Below are positions 23,588 through 29,826 of a stretch of DNA of 31,352 nucleotides, piece after piece. Made by a program: the position numbers and the translations under genes. The notes under the pieces were generated by a model. That model searched no databases and was not told the origin of the DNA. It was given only the letters and a program-made list of their open reading frames with translations. The DNA comes from a virus, in IMG/VR virus record IMGVR_UViG_3300032093_000557, positions 1 to 31,352 of that record; one strand, given 5' to 3'. Numbering within the stretch: the stretch's first letter is position 1; each line of letters starts with the position of its first letter.

Positions 23588-24269
23588 TTGTACTCCTATA
23601 GAATGTTCAATGCCTTCCATTGAAGTATCAAATAGATACAAAATAATTTCAACAAAAAATGTTTTACAAAAAGCTATTGAAGATGGTTGGAAAATTTTTG
23701 AAACATATAAATCAGGAAAAAAGATAACATCTCAACACTTTGTTTTAATGACACATGATGTTATATTAAATAATGATGTTGTATCAAAACACTCTATACC
23801 ATTTATTTGTCTAACAAATAGTCATAATGGAAAAAATAGTTTCAAATATGTTCTTGGTTATTATTCATTTGTGAATAATATTAAGATCTTTACAGAAGAT
23901 GCTTACATGGAAAATTGTATCGTTAATCACAAGAAGGATAATGAAACAGATGCTCTTAAAAAATTAAATCAAACTAAAATATATTTCAGAAGTTTTTTTG
24001 ATACACTTAAAACATTTCAAAACAAATTCTTATCAGAAAATGAAACAAAAACATTTGAATTATATGTTAATAAGATTTCTAACAAAACTATAACAATAGA
24101 TTACAATAAAGAAAATAGTTTGTGGTTTATATCAAATATGATTCATATTCAACTGAGAAAAAACTTCAAATCAAACATGATATTTTCTCAAAAGATTTGG
24201 AAAGCAATGTGTGCTTCTCTTATTTTCGATGAAGATAATCTTAAATCATTTTTAATAAACAATGAATAG
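23550..24269 (+). CDS. DUF932-like phage protein
   Basis: A 239-residue protein. The start at 23550 overlaps the metzincin end; an in-frame ATG at 23610 would avoid this, but the residues before it look natural. Features resemble the DUF932 / phage-plasmid-like family: an early SNRYKIISTKNVLQKAIEDGW (SxxYxxIxTxxVxxxxxxxGW), QHFVLMTHDV, and a NSHNGKNSFKYVLGYYSFVNN stretch (NSHDGxxxx...G..R.V..N). The remainder is helical. The family is common in phages and plasmids and has no established function. The stop overlaps the deaminase start by 8 bases, so these genes are likely one transcript. Confidence 0.5.
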   Translation: MMTTLTLDQAINNCTPIECSMPSIEVSNRYKIISTKNVLQKAIEDGWKIFETYKSGKKITSQHFVLMTHDVILNNDVVSKHSIPFICLTNSHNGKNSFKYVLGYYSFVNNIKIFTEDAYMENCIVNHKKDNETDALKKLNQTKIYFRSFFDTLKTFQNKFLSENETKTFELYVNKISNKTITIDYNKENSLWFISNMIHIQLRKNFKSNMIFSQKIWKAMCASLIFDEDNLKSFLINNE

Positions 24270-24669
24270 AATTTTGTGGGATGACTATGCTATGAGATTA
24301 GCAATCGTTGCTTCATTAAGGTCAGAAGACCCTTATATGAGAGTTGGTGCTTGTGGTCTGAATAAGCAAAATAGAGTTATAGGAGTTGCATATAATGGTC
24401 TTGCTTCTGGTAAAATTGTTGATACTGAATTTTGGAAAGACAGAGATAAAAGAAGACCATTTATGATTCATGCAGAAGCAAACCTTCTTTCTTTAATTAA
24501 GAAAGATGAGTGTCATTTACTTGCTTGCACACTTTTGCCTTGTTCAAACTGTGCAACCCTTATAGCTGCTCATGGAATTAAAAGAGTGATCTATTCAGAA
24601 TTATACGATAAAGATAAAAAAGGTCTGGAAATTTTTGATTTCTATGGAATTGAACATAAAAAGATTTGA
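24262..24669 (+). CDS. Deoxycytidylate/cytidine deaminase
   Basis: A 135-residue zinc deaminase of the dCMP deaminase type. The zinc site reads HAE (in FMIHAEANLLSL, near residues 74-76) and PCSNC (near 92-96). The N-terminal VGACGLNKQNRVIGVAYNGLASG is the family's nucleotide-binding strand and loop. dCMP deaminases turn dCMP into dUMP to feed dTTP synthesis; T4 carries one (cd). It is shorter than T4's (193), so the insert that binds the allosteric dCTP/dTTP may be missing. It overlaps the DUF932-like gene and is followed by a tiny gene. Alternative: a related nucleobase or RNA-modifying deaminase. Confidence 0.85.
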   Translation: MNRILWDDYAMRLAIVASLRSEDPYMRVGACGLNKQNRVIGVAYNGLASGKIVDTEFWKDRDKRRPFMIHAEANLLSLIKKDECHLLACTLLPCSNCATLIAAHGIKRVIYSELYDKDKKGLEIFDFYGIEHKKI

Positions 24670-24671
24670 TT

Positions 24672-24791
24672 ATGAATACAGAAAACACAGAAGATGTTTC
24701 GGAAGTATCAATAAAACCTATTAAAAATAAATGGTTTTATTTAATAAAAACATATTTAAAGATTTTTTATTACAAAATAACTTTAAGATAA
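24672..24791 (+). CDS. Small protein (39 residues), possible
   Basis: ATG 24672 opens 2 bases after the deaminase stop and closes at 24791. The peptide starts MNTENTEDVSEVS (acidic) and ends with an aromatic, basic helix (WFYLIKTYLKIFYYKITLR). It might associate with a membrane. I do not recognise it. Evidence is only its spacing, codon use similar to its neighbours, and that it fills the gap before a late-promoter-like site. Confidence 0.4.
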   Translation: MNTENTEDVSEVSIKPIKNKWFYLIKTYLKIFYYKITLR

Positions 24792-24793
24792 AA

Positions 24794-24801
24794 TATAAAT
24801 A
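24794..24801 (+). promoter_or_regulatory. Exact T4 late promoter element TATAAATA
   Basis: TATAAATA followed by TTTTTG, ending 18 bases before ATG 24820. This is the full T4 late (gp55) consensus, though it occurs in AT-rich sequence. Confidence 0.55.
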
Positions 24802-24819
24802 TTTTTGTAAATATCTTAT

Positions 24820-25185
24820 ATGTTAGATTTAAAATTATTGATAGAAAAGATTTTATTAGAAAGTCTTATTAGAGATAGATTAATTTCGATTTATAATAAA
24901 ACAATAGACGTAAAAAAAGAATATGAAAAGAATAAAATTCGATTCAAATCATCAAGAGAGGAATCTAAAAAGAATCTCAATCATTATATTTTAAAAAGAA
25001 TTGAGTTAAGATATCAATTGGGTGATTTGTTAAAAGGTAAACCAGTTTTATCAAAAGGTAAAGTTTTAGAAACAGAAGAAGACTTAGACGAATATATTAT
25101 AAACAAAGACGCTCAATTTAATGATTTAATTGTTCTTAGTTCCAGACTTTTACCAAATTCACAAAGTTTTACAGGTCCACTATAA
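24820..25185 (+). CDS. Small helical protein upstream of deaminase-fold gene
   Basis: A 121-residue, Lys/Glu/Leu-rich, helical protein of unknown function. Its N-terminus (MLDLKLLIEKILLES) contains LIE and LLE, possible gp21 sites near residues 9 and 14, similar in layout to the other leader-bearing proteins but less exact. A coiled-coil-like segment covers residues about 20-70. An exact TATAAATA lies 18 bases upstream of the ATG. Its stop at 25183-25185 is followed one base later by a TTG that opens the deaminase-fold gene. Confidence 0.6.
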   Translation: MLDLKLLIEKILLESLIRDRLISIYNKTIDVKKEYEKNKIRFKSSREESKKNLNHYILKRIELRYQLGDLLKGKPVLSKGKVLETEEDLDEYIINKDAQFNDLIVLSSRLLPNSQSFTGPL

Positions 25186-25186
25186 C

Positions 25187-25594
25187 TTGAATAAATTTAA
25201 AAGATTAGAAGATATATCCAAATCTTTGGTAGATTATAATTCTTCCAAAAGATGTCATCATTTTTCATTTGTTTTATATAAAAACAGAATTGTTTCTATT
25301 GGCTATAATTCTAAAAAAACTCACCCAGTAAATTTAAAAAACAGAAAAAAAAGTTTAAAGACTGGTGAGGATTTCTCTGACCAAAAATATGTTTGCAGTG
25401 AATTTAGTGCTATCAATAAATTAAAGAATATGACAAATATAGATAGCAAAAAATGCGTCCTTGTTAATTTAAGATACAATAGGAATGCAGAAATAGCACT
25501 TTCAAAACCATGTATGTCTTGTGAAAACCTTTTAAAATATTTTAGTTTTAAAAAAGTTATATGGACAGATGATAATGGTAATTACATTTGTTGA
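25187..25594 (+). CDS. Cytidine-deaminase-fold protein with non-ATG start
   Basis: A deaminase-fold protein of about 135 residues. The zinc site reads CSE (YVCSEFSAINKL) and PCMSC (KPCMSCENLLKYF), with the usual helix after each, and a strand SFVLYKNRIVSIGYN before the first. No in-frame ATG precedes the domain; the choices are TTG at 25187, one base after the upstream stop, or TTG at 25130, which would overlap the previous gene by 56 bases. I chose 25187. It could also be reached by translational coupling or by a frameshift from the upstream gene, which would fuse the deaminase to the helical protein. Unlike the HAE enzyme at 24262, this CxE form resembles cytidine deaminases and nucleic-acid-editing relatives. 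Its 3' end overlaps the opposite-strand gene. Confidence 0.7.
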   Translation: MNKFKRLEDISKSLVDYNSSKRCHHFSFVLYKNRIVSIGYNSKKTHPVNLKNRKKSLKTGEDFSDQKYVCSEFSAINKLKNMTNIDSKKCVLVNLRYNRNAEIALSKPCMSCENLLKYFSFKKVIWTDDNGNYIC

Positions 25595-26094
25595 GAAGAA
25601 ACCTGATTTGGTTGTTCATCTCTTGCGTCTTTAAGTTTTTCTATATCTCTTTGAGCCAAGATAGTATCTAATTGTTTTTTTAAATTAGGATCTTGTGTAG
25701 TATCTCTAATTTGTTCTAATTTAGTATAAGGATCTTCTGAATTATCTTGTGTAATTGGTCCACCAGTCTTAGCATAAGATGCTTGTCTGGTTTGTGAAGT
25801 TGTTGATGGAGCGATATTTTTATTCTGTGGGTTTACATATCCACCAGTCTTAGCATAAGATGCTTGCTGGGTTAATGTATTTTCATCTAATTTTGTTTTC
25901 TTTTTTCCTTTTTTACTATCTGTATAACCTGTTTTCTTTTTAACTCCTTTAACACATTTTTCAAACTTTTCTGGTTCTTTTTTCTTCCCACCTGTAGAAG
26001 CATTACAAACAGCCCAAGGATTAACCTTTTTCTTTGCTTCTTCTAAAACAGTTGAATATGCTTGTTCAAGTAAAATATCGTCTTTTAATTTCAT
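25582..26094 (-). CDS. Candidate packaged small protein with capsid-targeting-like leader
   Basis: A 170-residue basic protein, start at ATG 26094: the leader MKLKDDILLE (10 residues, ending LLE) nearly matches that of the 20732 protein. An ATG 10 codons earlier adds a poorly fitting extension. Residues about 20-60 read KKKVNPWAVCNASTGGKKK and EKFEKCVKGVKKKTGY, the conserved NPWAVC...F..CVKxVKK phage peptide, with two Cys. QASYAKTGG occurs twice in the middle (see repeat). The C-terminus is acidic and helical. GATAAGTA lies 8 bases upstream. I infer a minor packaged protein or DNA-binding internal protein; the NPWAVC family has no known function that I can state. It overlaps the convergent deaminase gene by 13 bases. 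Confidence 0.65.
   Translation of the reverse strand: MKLKDDILLEQAYSTVLEEAKKKVNPWAVCNASTGGKKKEPEKFEKCVKGVKKKTGYTDSKKGKKKTKLDENTLTQQASYAKTGGYVNPQNKNIAPSTTSQTRQASYAKTGGPITQDNSEDPYTKLEQIRDTTQDPNLKKQLDTILAQRDIEKLKDARDEQPNQVSSQQM
25760..25866 (-). repeat. 26-base direct repeat inside the 26094 gene
   Basis: CCACCAGTCTTAGCATAAGA plus TGCTTG occurs at 25760-25785 and again at 25841-25866. In the protein this gives QASYAKTGG twice. The rest of the two units differs, so it is a short in-frame duplication. Confidence 0.85.
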
Positions 26095-26102
26095 GTCAAT
26101 TA

Positions 26103-26110
26103 TACTTATC
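26103..26110 (-). promoter_or_regulatory. Candidate late promoter GATAAGTA
   Basis: On the minus strand GATAAGTA then TAATT, 8 bases before ATG 26094. The same eight bases precede the fibre gene at 11031. Confidence 0.4.
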
Positions 26111-26144
26111 AAAACTATTGACAATAATACAAGTACTGTATAAA

Positions 26145-26444
26145 TTATCTTTTGTAAAAATCTTTAAATGTTTGTTTAAAGATTTTTTCTCCTTCACCAT
26201 TTTTTTTCAAATCCAATGAAAATTTTAAGTTATCAGGCTCGGTTAAAAACTTTTCTATTAGTTTTTTATCTTTTAAGAAGAAGGATTTTACGATTTCTGG
26301 ATCGTATTCTTTGAGTAATTCTTCTAATATATTTAATTGTTTAATAACATCCTCCTTTGTATCAAGGATTGATGTTGCCAGATACCCATTAAGAAAACCT
26401 TTATATGATCCATGAACATATTCTATTGTTTTTTTAAATTGCAT
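26145..26444 (-). CDS. Small helical protein, unknown
   Basis: A 99-residue protein starting at ATG 26444 (MQFKKTIEYVHGSYKGFLNG). An upstream in-frame ATG at 26531 would add 29 Cys-rich residues and run across the promoter of the opposite-strand ligase gene, so the shorter start is preferred. The protein is Lys/Leu/Glu-rich with alternating helices (VIKQLNILEELLKEYDPEIV, then KKLIEKFL). I recognise no domain. It lies divergent to the RNA ligase gene and directly upstream of the leader-bearing gene. Confidence 0.55.
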   Translation of the reverse strand: MQFKKTIEYVHGSYKGFLNGYLATSILDTKEDVIKQLNILEELLKEYDPEIVKSFFLKDKKLIEKFLTEPDNLKFSLDLKKNGEGEKIFKQTFKDFYKR

Positions 26445-26524
26445 TATATTGTATTTAACACAAAACACTGTTTTAATACAACACCATGTTTTATTACCGC
26501 ATAGATTTTCCTCAAATTTATTTC
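26445..26524. other. Short intergenic region between divergent genes
   Basis: About 80 bases between the 26444 start and the promoter of the ligase gene. It contains ACCGCATAGATT (26496-26507), which also occurs at 27911-27922 in the RadA promoter. I find no TTGACA at the correct distance here, so I do not call it a promoter. Confidence 0.5.
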
Positions 26525-26553
26525 TTGACACTACATTGAATTAAAAGTAAGAT
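26525..26553 (+). promoter_or_regulatory. Sigma70-type promoter (for RNA ligase gene)
   Basis: TTGACA at 26525-26530, 17-base spacer, TAAGAT at 26548-26553; ATG at 26564, 10 bases later. CTAC after the -35 and GTAA at the -10 are weak versions of the dyad seen in the other promoters. Confidence 0.75.
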
Positions 26554-26563
26554 TGTTGTTATT

Positions 26564-27574
26564 ATGAAATTGGCATCTATTGAAACGATTAAAAAAATAC
26601 GTGAACATCCAAATGCTGATTCTTTACAAATTTGTGAATTGCTTGGATGGCAAACTGTTGTAAAAAAAGGAATCCATAAAGAAGGAGATAAGGTTGTTTT
26701 CATTACGATTGATTCTATTGTTCCTCGTTGTGAGTGGTCTGAGTTTTTGGTAGATCAAAAGAATCCAAATAAACCTTTGCGTATAAAGAATATTAAACTA
26801 AGGGGAGAATATTCTTCTGGATTGGTAATACCTTTAACGGAATTTCCTATACAATTTACAGCAGTTGATGAAGGACACGATGTAACTGAACTTCTTAGTA
26901 TAACCAAATATATTAAAGAAATACCAGCAAATCTTTCCGGAGAGAACGCAGGAGATTTTCCGAGTCATCTTGCACCAAAGACAGATGAGGACAATGGACT
27001 GAATGATCCTTCTCTTGTTGAAGAAGTTTTTAATTCAGATAATGAGGTTACAATAACATCTAAGATAGATGGTTCAAGTTGCACATTAGTTGTTGAGGAT
27101 GGAAAACTCGTTCAAGTCTGTTCAAGGAACCTATCAAAGAAAGAGACAGATAATTCAACATTCTGGAATGCCTCTAAAAAATTAAAATTTCCAGATGGTT
27201 GGAATGGTATTATTCAAGGAGAACTTGCAGGAAACGGAATCCAAAAAAATCAACTAAAATTGGAAGGTATTACCCTTTTTGTCTTTCAAATTTCACAAAA
27301 TGGTGTTTATATGACCTATGATGAGATGAAGAATTTCTGTGAAAATACTCTTGAATGTAATGTTGTTCCCCTACTTGCGAAGTTGAGGGTAGAAGAAACA
27401 ATTAGACTCTGGACTAATCCACTTGCAAAATTACAGGAATACACAGACAAACAAAAATATCCAAGTGGACTAGATGCAGAAGGAATTGTTGTAAGACCTT
27501 CTAATTACATTAGAAGTAGAAATTCAAGAAGACCATTAGGATTCAAACTAATTAACAGAAATTACAAAGACTAA
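26564..27574 (+). CDS. RNA ligase, Rnl5-type with N-terminal OB domain
   Basis: A 336-residue ATP-dependent RNA ligase. Residues about 1-110 form an OB-fold domain of the type found at the N-terminus of the Deinococcus RNA ligase (DraRnl, Rnl5): IREHPNADSLQICEL, then GDKVVFITIDSIVP and LRIKNIKLRGEYSSGLVIPL. The nucleotidyltransferase domain follows: motif I SKIDGSS with the AMP-accepting Lys167, QGELAGNGI (motif III), LFVFQI (motif IIIa), EGIVVRP (motif IV) and LGFKLINRNY (motif V). It therefore has all the residues needed to adenylate RNA and seal a nick. T4 phages use RNA ligases to repair tRNAs cut by host anticodon nucleases; this enzyme's likely partner is unknown. The own promoter 10 bases upstream implies early expression. 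Confidence 0.88.
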   Translation: MKLASIETIKKIREHPNADSLQICELLGWQTVVKKGIHKEGDKVVFITIDSIVPRCEWSEFLVDQKNPNKPLRIKNIKLRGEYSSGLVIPLTEFPIQFTAVDEGHDVTELLSITKYIKEIPANLSGENAGDFPSHLAPKTDEDNGLNDPSLVEEVFNSDNEVTITSKIDGSSCTLVVEDGKLVQVCSRNLSKKETDNSTFWNASKKLKFPDGWNGIIQGELAGNGIQKNQLKLEGITLFVFQISQNGVYMTYDEMKNFCENTLECNVVPLLAKLRVEETIRLWTNPLAKLQEYTDKQKYPSGLDAEGIVVRPSNYIRSRNSRRPLGFKLINRNYKD

Positions 27575-27581
27575 ACTATTT

Positions 27582-27725
27582 ATGAGCGCAGGAAAAGGAG
27601 ATAAACCAAGAAAAGTGAATAAAAAACAATTCGATAATAATTTTGATAATATCAAATGGAATAAAGAAGAGGAAAAAATTCCAATTAAAAATAAAAAAGG
27701 AAAAGTTTCTTATGTTTATAAATAA
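27582..27725 (+). CDS. Small conserved phage protein (MSAGKGDKPR type)
   Basis: A 47-residue basic protein: MSAGKGDKPRKVNKKQF, then an Asn/Asp/Lys-rich middle and KGKVSYVYK end. The opening GKGDKPR is a pattern I know from small uncharacterised proteins of many myoviruses. ATG is 7 bases after the ligase stop. Its last 14 bases overlap the following membrane protein start. No function is known to me. Confidence 0.6.
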   Translation: MSAGKGDKPRKVNKKQFDNNFDNIKWNKEEEKIPIKNKKGKVSYVYK

Positions 27726-27885
27726 AATCTATTCGTTTTTAAGAATTTTATTATACGAGTTCTGGATGGCATATTATTATGTAATATATTCTCCTAAATT
27801 ATTGTTTTATCTTGTTTTAAGAGAATTATTATACATAATAGTAATGGTAAATTCTTTAATCGAATTGGTTTTTAAAAAAAGATAG
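27712..27885 (+). CDS. Small membrane protein, two hydrophobic segments
   Basis: A 57-residue protein starting at ATG 27712 (MFINKIYSFLRILLYEFW...), very aromatic and Leu/Ile-rich, with basic residues at both ends. The middle (YYYVIYSPKLLFYLVL) and the end (LLYIIVMVNSLIELVF) look like two short membrane helices. Upstream in-frame codons exist but would overlap the preceding gene more. I do not recognise it. It could be an inner-membrane effector or a small holin-like protein, without evidence for either. Confidence 0.5.
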   Translation: MFINKIYSFLRILLYEFWMAYYYVIYSPKLLFYLVLRELLYIIVMVNSLIELVFKKR

Positions 27886-27894
27886 AATTTTGTT

Positions 27895-27922
27895 TGACTA
27901 TACCAGTAAAACCGCATAGATT
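27895..27922 (+). promoter_or_regulatory. Sigma70-type promoter (for RadA-like gene)
   Basis: TTGACT starting at about 27894-27895, 17-base spacer, TAGATT at 27917-27922. ATG follows at 27931, 8 bases later, so the predicted transcript begins within about two bases of the start codon. CTAT and ATAG within it form a dyad. Confidence 0.7.
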
Positions 27923-27930
27923 GATAATCC

Positions 27931-28650
27931 ATGATTGACCTAAACATATCCAATACCAAGTTTGATAAAGCTAAAAATATCGAAATACCAAAGGAATACT
28001 CATTCAGAATGAAGAGTGGTATCAAAGAAGTGGATAATCTTTTGGGTGGTGGTTTTGTTGCAGGACAAACCTTCACACTTGCTGGAACAGCAGGAAGTGG
28101 AAAGACTACCCTTCTACTTCAATTACTTGAAGGATTCAGCACAAATGGAATCAGAGCAGCATATATTTCCGGTGAAGAACCAGTTCATCAACTTGCGTTC
28201 ACATCAAAGAGGATCAATACCAACAATGTTCTTCTTGCCAATATGAGCATCATAGAGGACATATTTGATGAAGTGGTGAAGAATGATTTTCATATTATTA
28301 TTCTTGATTCATTCCCGTCTATCACAAGTAGGAAGGGACTCAAAAAAGTTCAACTCGAAACATACCTTGCCAATTATATTACATTCATGGCAAAGAAAAC
28401 AAAAACAGTCGTAGGAACTGTTCTACATTGCACAAAGAGAGGAACATATAAAGGAACAACACTATTTCCACACAATGTAGATTCAAACTTCATGTTCAGA
28501 AGAAACAAATTTGATCAATCAATATGCGAAATTGAGATTACAAAGAATAGATTTGGTTCAACAGGAACAAGAAATTTCCGAATGAAAAGTAATGGAATTG
28601 ACTTTACTTTGATTTCAGAAGAAGAGATAAGCAAACAACAAACAAAATAA
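27931..28650 (+). CDS. RadA/KaiC-like RecA-fold ATPase, minimal
   Basis: A 239-residue RecA-fold ATPase. Walker A GTAGSGKTT at 52-60, the ISGEEP switch at 79-84, Walker B IIILDSF at 122-128, and the KNRFG motif at 205-209, which is the signature of RadA (Sms). Bacterial RadA is about 450 residues, with an N-terminal zinc finger and a C-terminal Lon-like domain; both are absent here. RadA drives branch migration in recombination; a stripped phage version could serve recombination-dependent replication or repair. A KaiC/DnaB-helicase-like role is the alternative. Codon use is a little less AT-biased than in neighbours. Its promoter and near-leaderless start are described separately. Confidence 0.82.
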   Translation: MIDLNISNTKFDKAKNIEIPKEYSFRMKSGIKEVDNLLGGGFVAGQTFTLAGTAGSGKTTLLLQLLEGFSTNGIRAAYISGEEPVHQLAFTSKRINTNNVLLANMSIIEDIFDEVVKNDFHIIILDSFPSITSRKGLKKVQLETYLANYITFMAKKTKTVVGTVLHCTKRGTYKGTTLFPHNVDSNFMFRRNKFDQSICEIEITKNRFGSTGTRNFRMKSNGIDFTLISEEEISKQQTK

Positions 28651-28654
28651 TAAA

Positions 28655-29155
28655 ATGAATACTAAAAACATCGACACAAAAATAACCGATCTTATTCGGC
28701 AAACAGATGATATTCAATTCCTTGGAATATACAAGGAATTTCTAACATTCAGAAGGAAACACTTTGTTGAGTTCTTTCTTCTGAAAAAGATTCCATTTAT
28801 AAACAATCTTATGGAATGTATTGAGGAGGAGATGGATAGTAGAGAGAAGATAGAGGAAATGGCAAGCCAAAAGACAGATGAGATTCTTCCAGAAAAAGAA
28901 GAGCAAGAATGGAAAAAAGAATGGAAGAAACAAAACGAAAAAGAAAAAGACACAGGTATAAAGAATGATTTCAAAAAGGTTCTAATGTATGTGGCGGCAT
29001 TTCATATTTGTTTATTCACATTCTTTATTGCACAAAATGCTTTCAAAGAAGAAGATATAAATCAAAAAAGAAACGAGAATATGCAAGAAGCACTATACCC
29101 AAACCCAAACAAAATTAAAGGCCCAATATCAGATTCACTCGGAAAAAGAAAATAA
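28655..29155 (+). CDS. Membrane-anchored protein, charged N-terminus, unknown
   Basis: A 166-residue protein starting 4 bases after the RadA-like stop. Residues 1-95 are highly charged, with a Glu/Lys-rich stretch (EEMASQ..., EKEEQEWKKEWKKQNEKEK) likely to be a coiled coil. A single hydrophobic helix, VLMYVAAFHICLFTFFIA (near residues 109-126), follows, then a short polar tail with NPNKIKGP. It probably sits in the inner membrane with the charged part in the cytoplasm. No family recognised. It appears to be in the same transcript as the RadA-like gene. Confidence 0.55.
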   Translation: MNTKNIDTKITDLIRQTDDIQFLGIYKEFLTFRRKHFVEFFLLKKIPFINNLMECIEEEMDSREKIEEMASQKTDEILPEKEEQEWKKEWKKQNEKEKDTGIKNDFKKVLMYVAAFHICLFTFFIAQNAFKEEDINQKRNENMQEALYPNPNKIKGPISDSLGKRK

Positions 29156-29158
29156 TAT

Positions 29159-29797
29159 ATGAAAAAAGATAAATCAAAAGGATGGTTGGCTGACATTTAC
29201 AAACAAATGGAAGCACAAAGAAAAAAACTGGAAAACAAATGGACATTAGAATACGATCAAGATAATAAAGACTTTATTATTGATAGTGCTGATTTATCAT
29301 TTGAATCAACAACAGATGATTGCATCTTTAATGAAAGAGAAAATTCAATTATATTGGGAGTTTTTGATACAATGACAGAATGTGTTGAATACTATAATAA
29401 TATAATAAAAATAAAAAACGAACGAGATCACGATGAACATGGTCATGTTGATCCTAAATATGATGGAACATATCTATTAAGAATGGCTGATTGTTCAAAT
29501 AGTCTTATTGATAACCTAATAAAAAAGGAAGCAGGGATAAAATCAATAAAAGAATTAAGACAAACAGGATATAAGGTAAGAGTAATGCACGAAAGAGACA
29601 GCATTAAAATCCAGACAATAAATGGAATTAGAAATTTCTATAATGCAAGAGGAGGATCAACAACAATACAAATCACAACACCAACAGGAATAACAATAGA
29701 AGGAAAATCCAGATGCTCTGAAAAAGAAAACTTTTGCAGAAAAACAGGAAATAGAATAGCAATGGAAAGAGCATTTGAAAAATTAAACAAAATTTGA
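29159..29797 (+). CDS. Conserved phage protein of unknown function
   Basis: A 212-residue soluble protein, 3 bases after the preceding stop. The first 30 residues are basic and helical, followed by an acidic region and several strands (DSIKIQTINGIRNFYNARGG, then TTIQITTPTGITIEG). The C-terminus GKSRCSEKENFCRKTGNRIAMERAF resembles the GxSxCxxxDxFxRKxGRxxAxxRAL-type motif found at the end of some phage proteins. I cannot name its function. The Cys pair may be structural. Confidence 0.5.
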   Translation: MKKDKSKGWLADIYKQMEAQRKKLENKWTLEYDQDNKDFIIDSADLSFESTTDDCIFNERENSIILGVFDTMTECVEYYNNIIKIKNERDHDEHGHVDPKYDGTYLLRMADCSNSLIDNLIKKEAGIKSIKELRQTGYKVRVMHERDSIKIQTINGIRNFYNARGGSTTIQITTPTGITIEGKSRCSEKENFCRKTGNRIAMERAFEKLNKI

Positions 29798-29821
29798 CAA
29801 TAACAAAAATATAAATAAATA
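29794..29821 (+). promoter_or_regulatory. Overlapping sigma70-like and late-like elements before 29827
   Basis: TTGACA at 29794-29799 (overlapping the previous stop) is followed by TAAATA after 16 bases, and an exact T4-late TATAAATA lies at 29810-29817, 9 bases before ATG 29827. Which of the two is used cannot be decided by eye. Confidence 0.4.
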
Positions 29822-29826
29822 AAAAT

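Noticed and set aside
26095-26124. Longer start (ATG 26124) for the leader-bearing minus gene
   Set aside because: It would hide the MKLKDDILLE leader behind 10 residues and cross the late-promoter-like site GATAAGTA at 26103-26110.
26118-26146. TTGACA, 17 bases, TAAATT on the plus strand
   Set aside because: Good spacing, but no plus-strand gene follows; both flanking genes are on the minus strand. An antisense transcript is possible but there is no other support.
26496-26507. ACCGCATAGATT, identical to the RadA promoter -10 region
   Set aside because: There is no TTGACA at 17 bases upstream and no gene at the right distance; probably chance or a decayed promoter.
26445-26531. Longer start for the 26145 gene (ATG 26531)
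   Set aside because: The extra 29 residues look unnatural (four Cys in a short stretch) and run over the promoter of the opposite gene.
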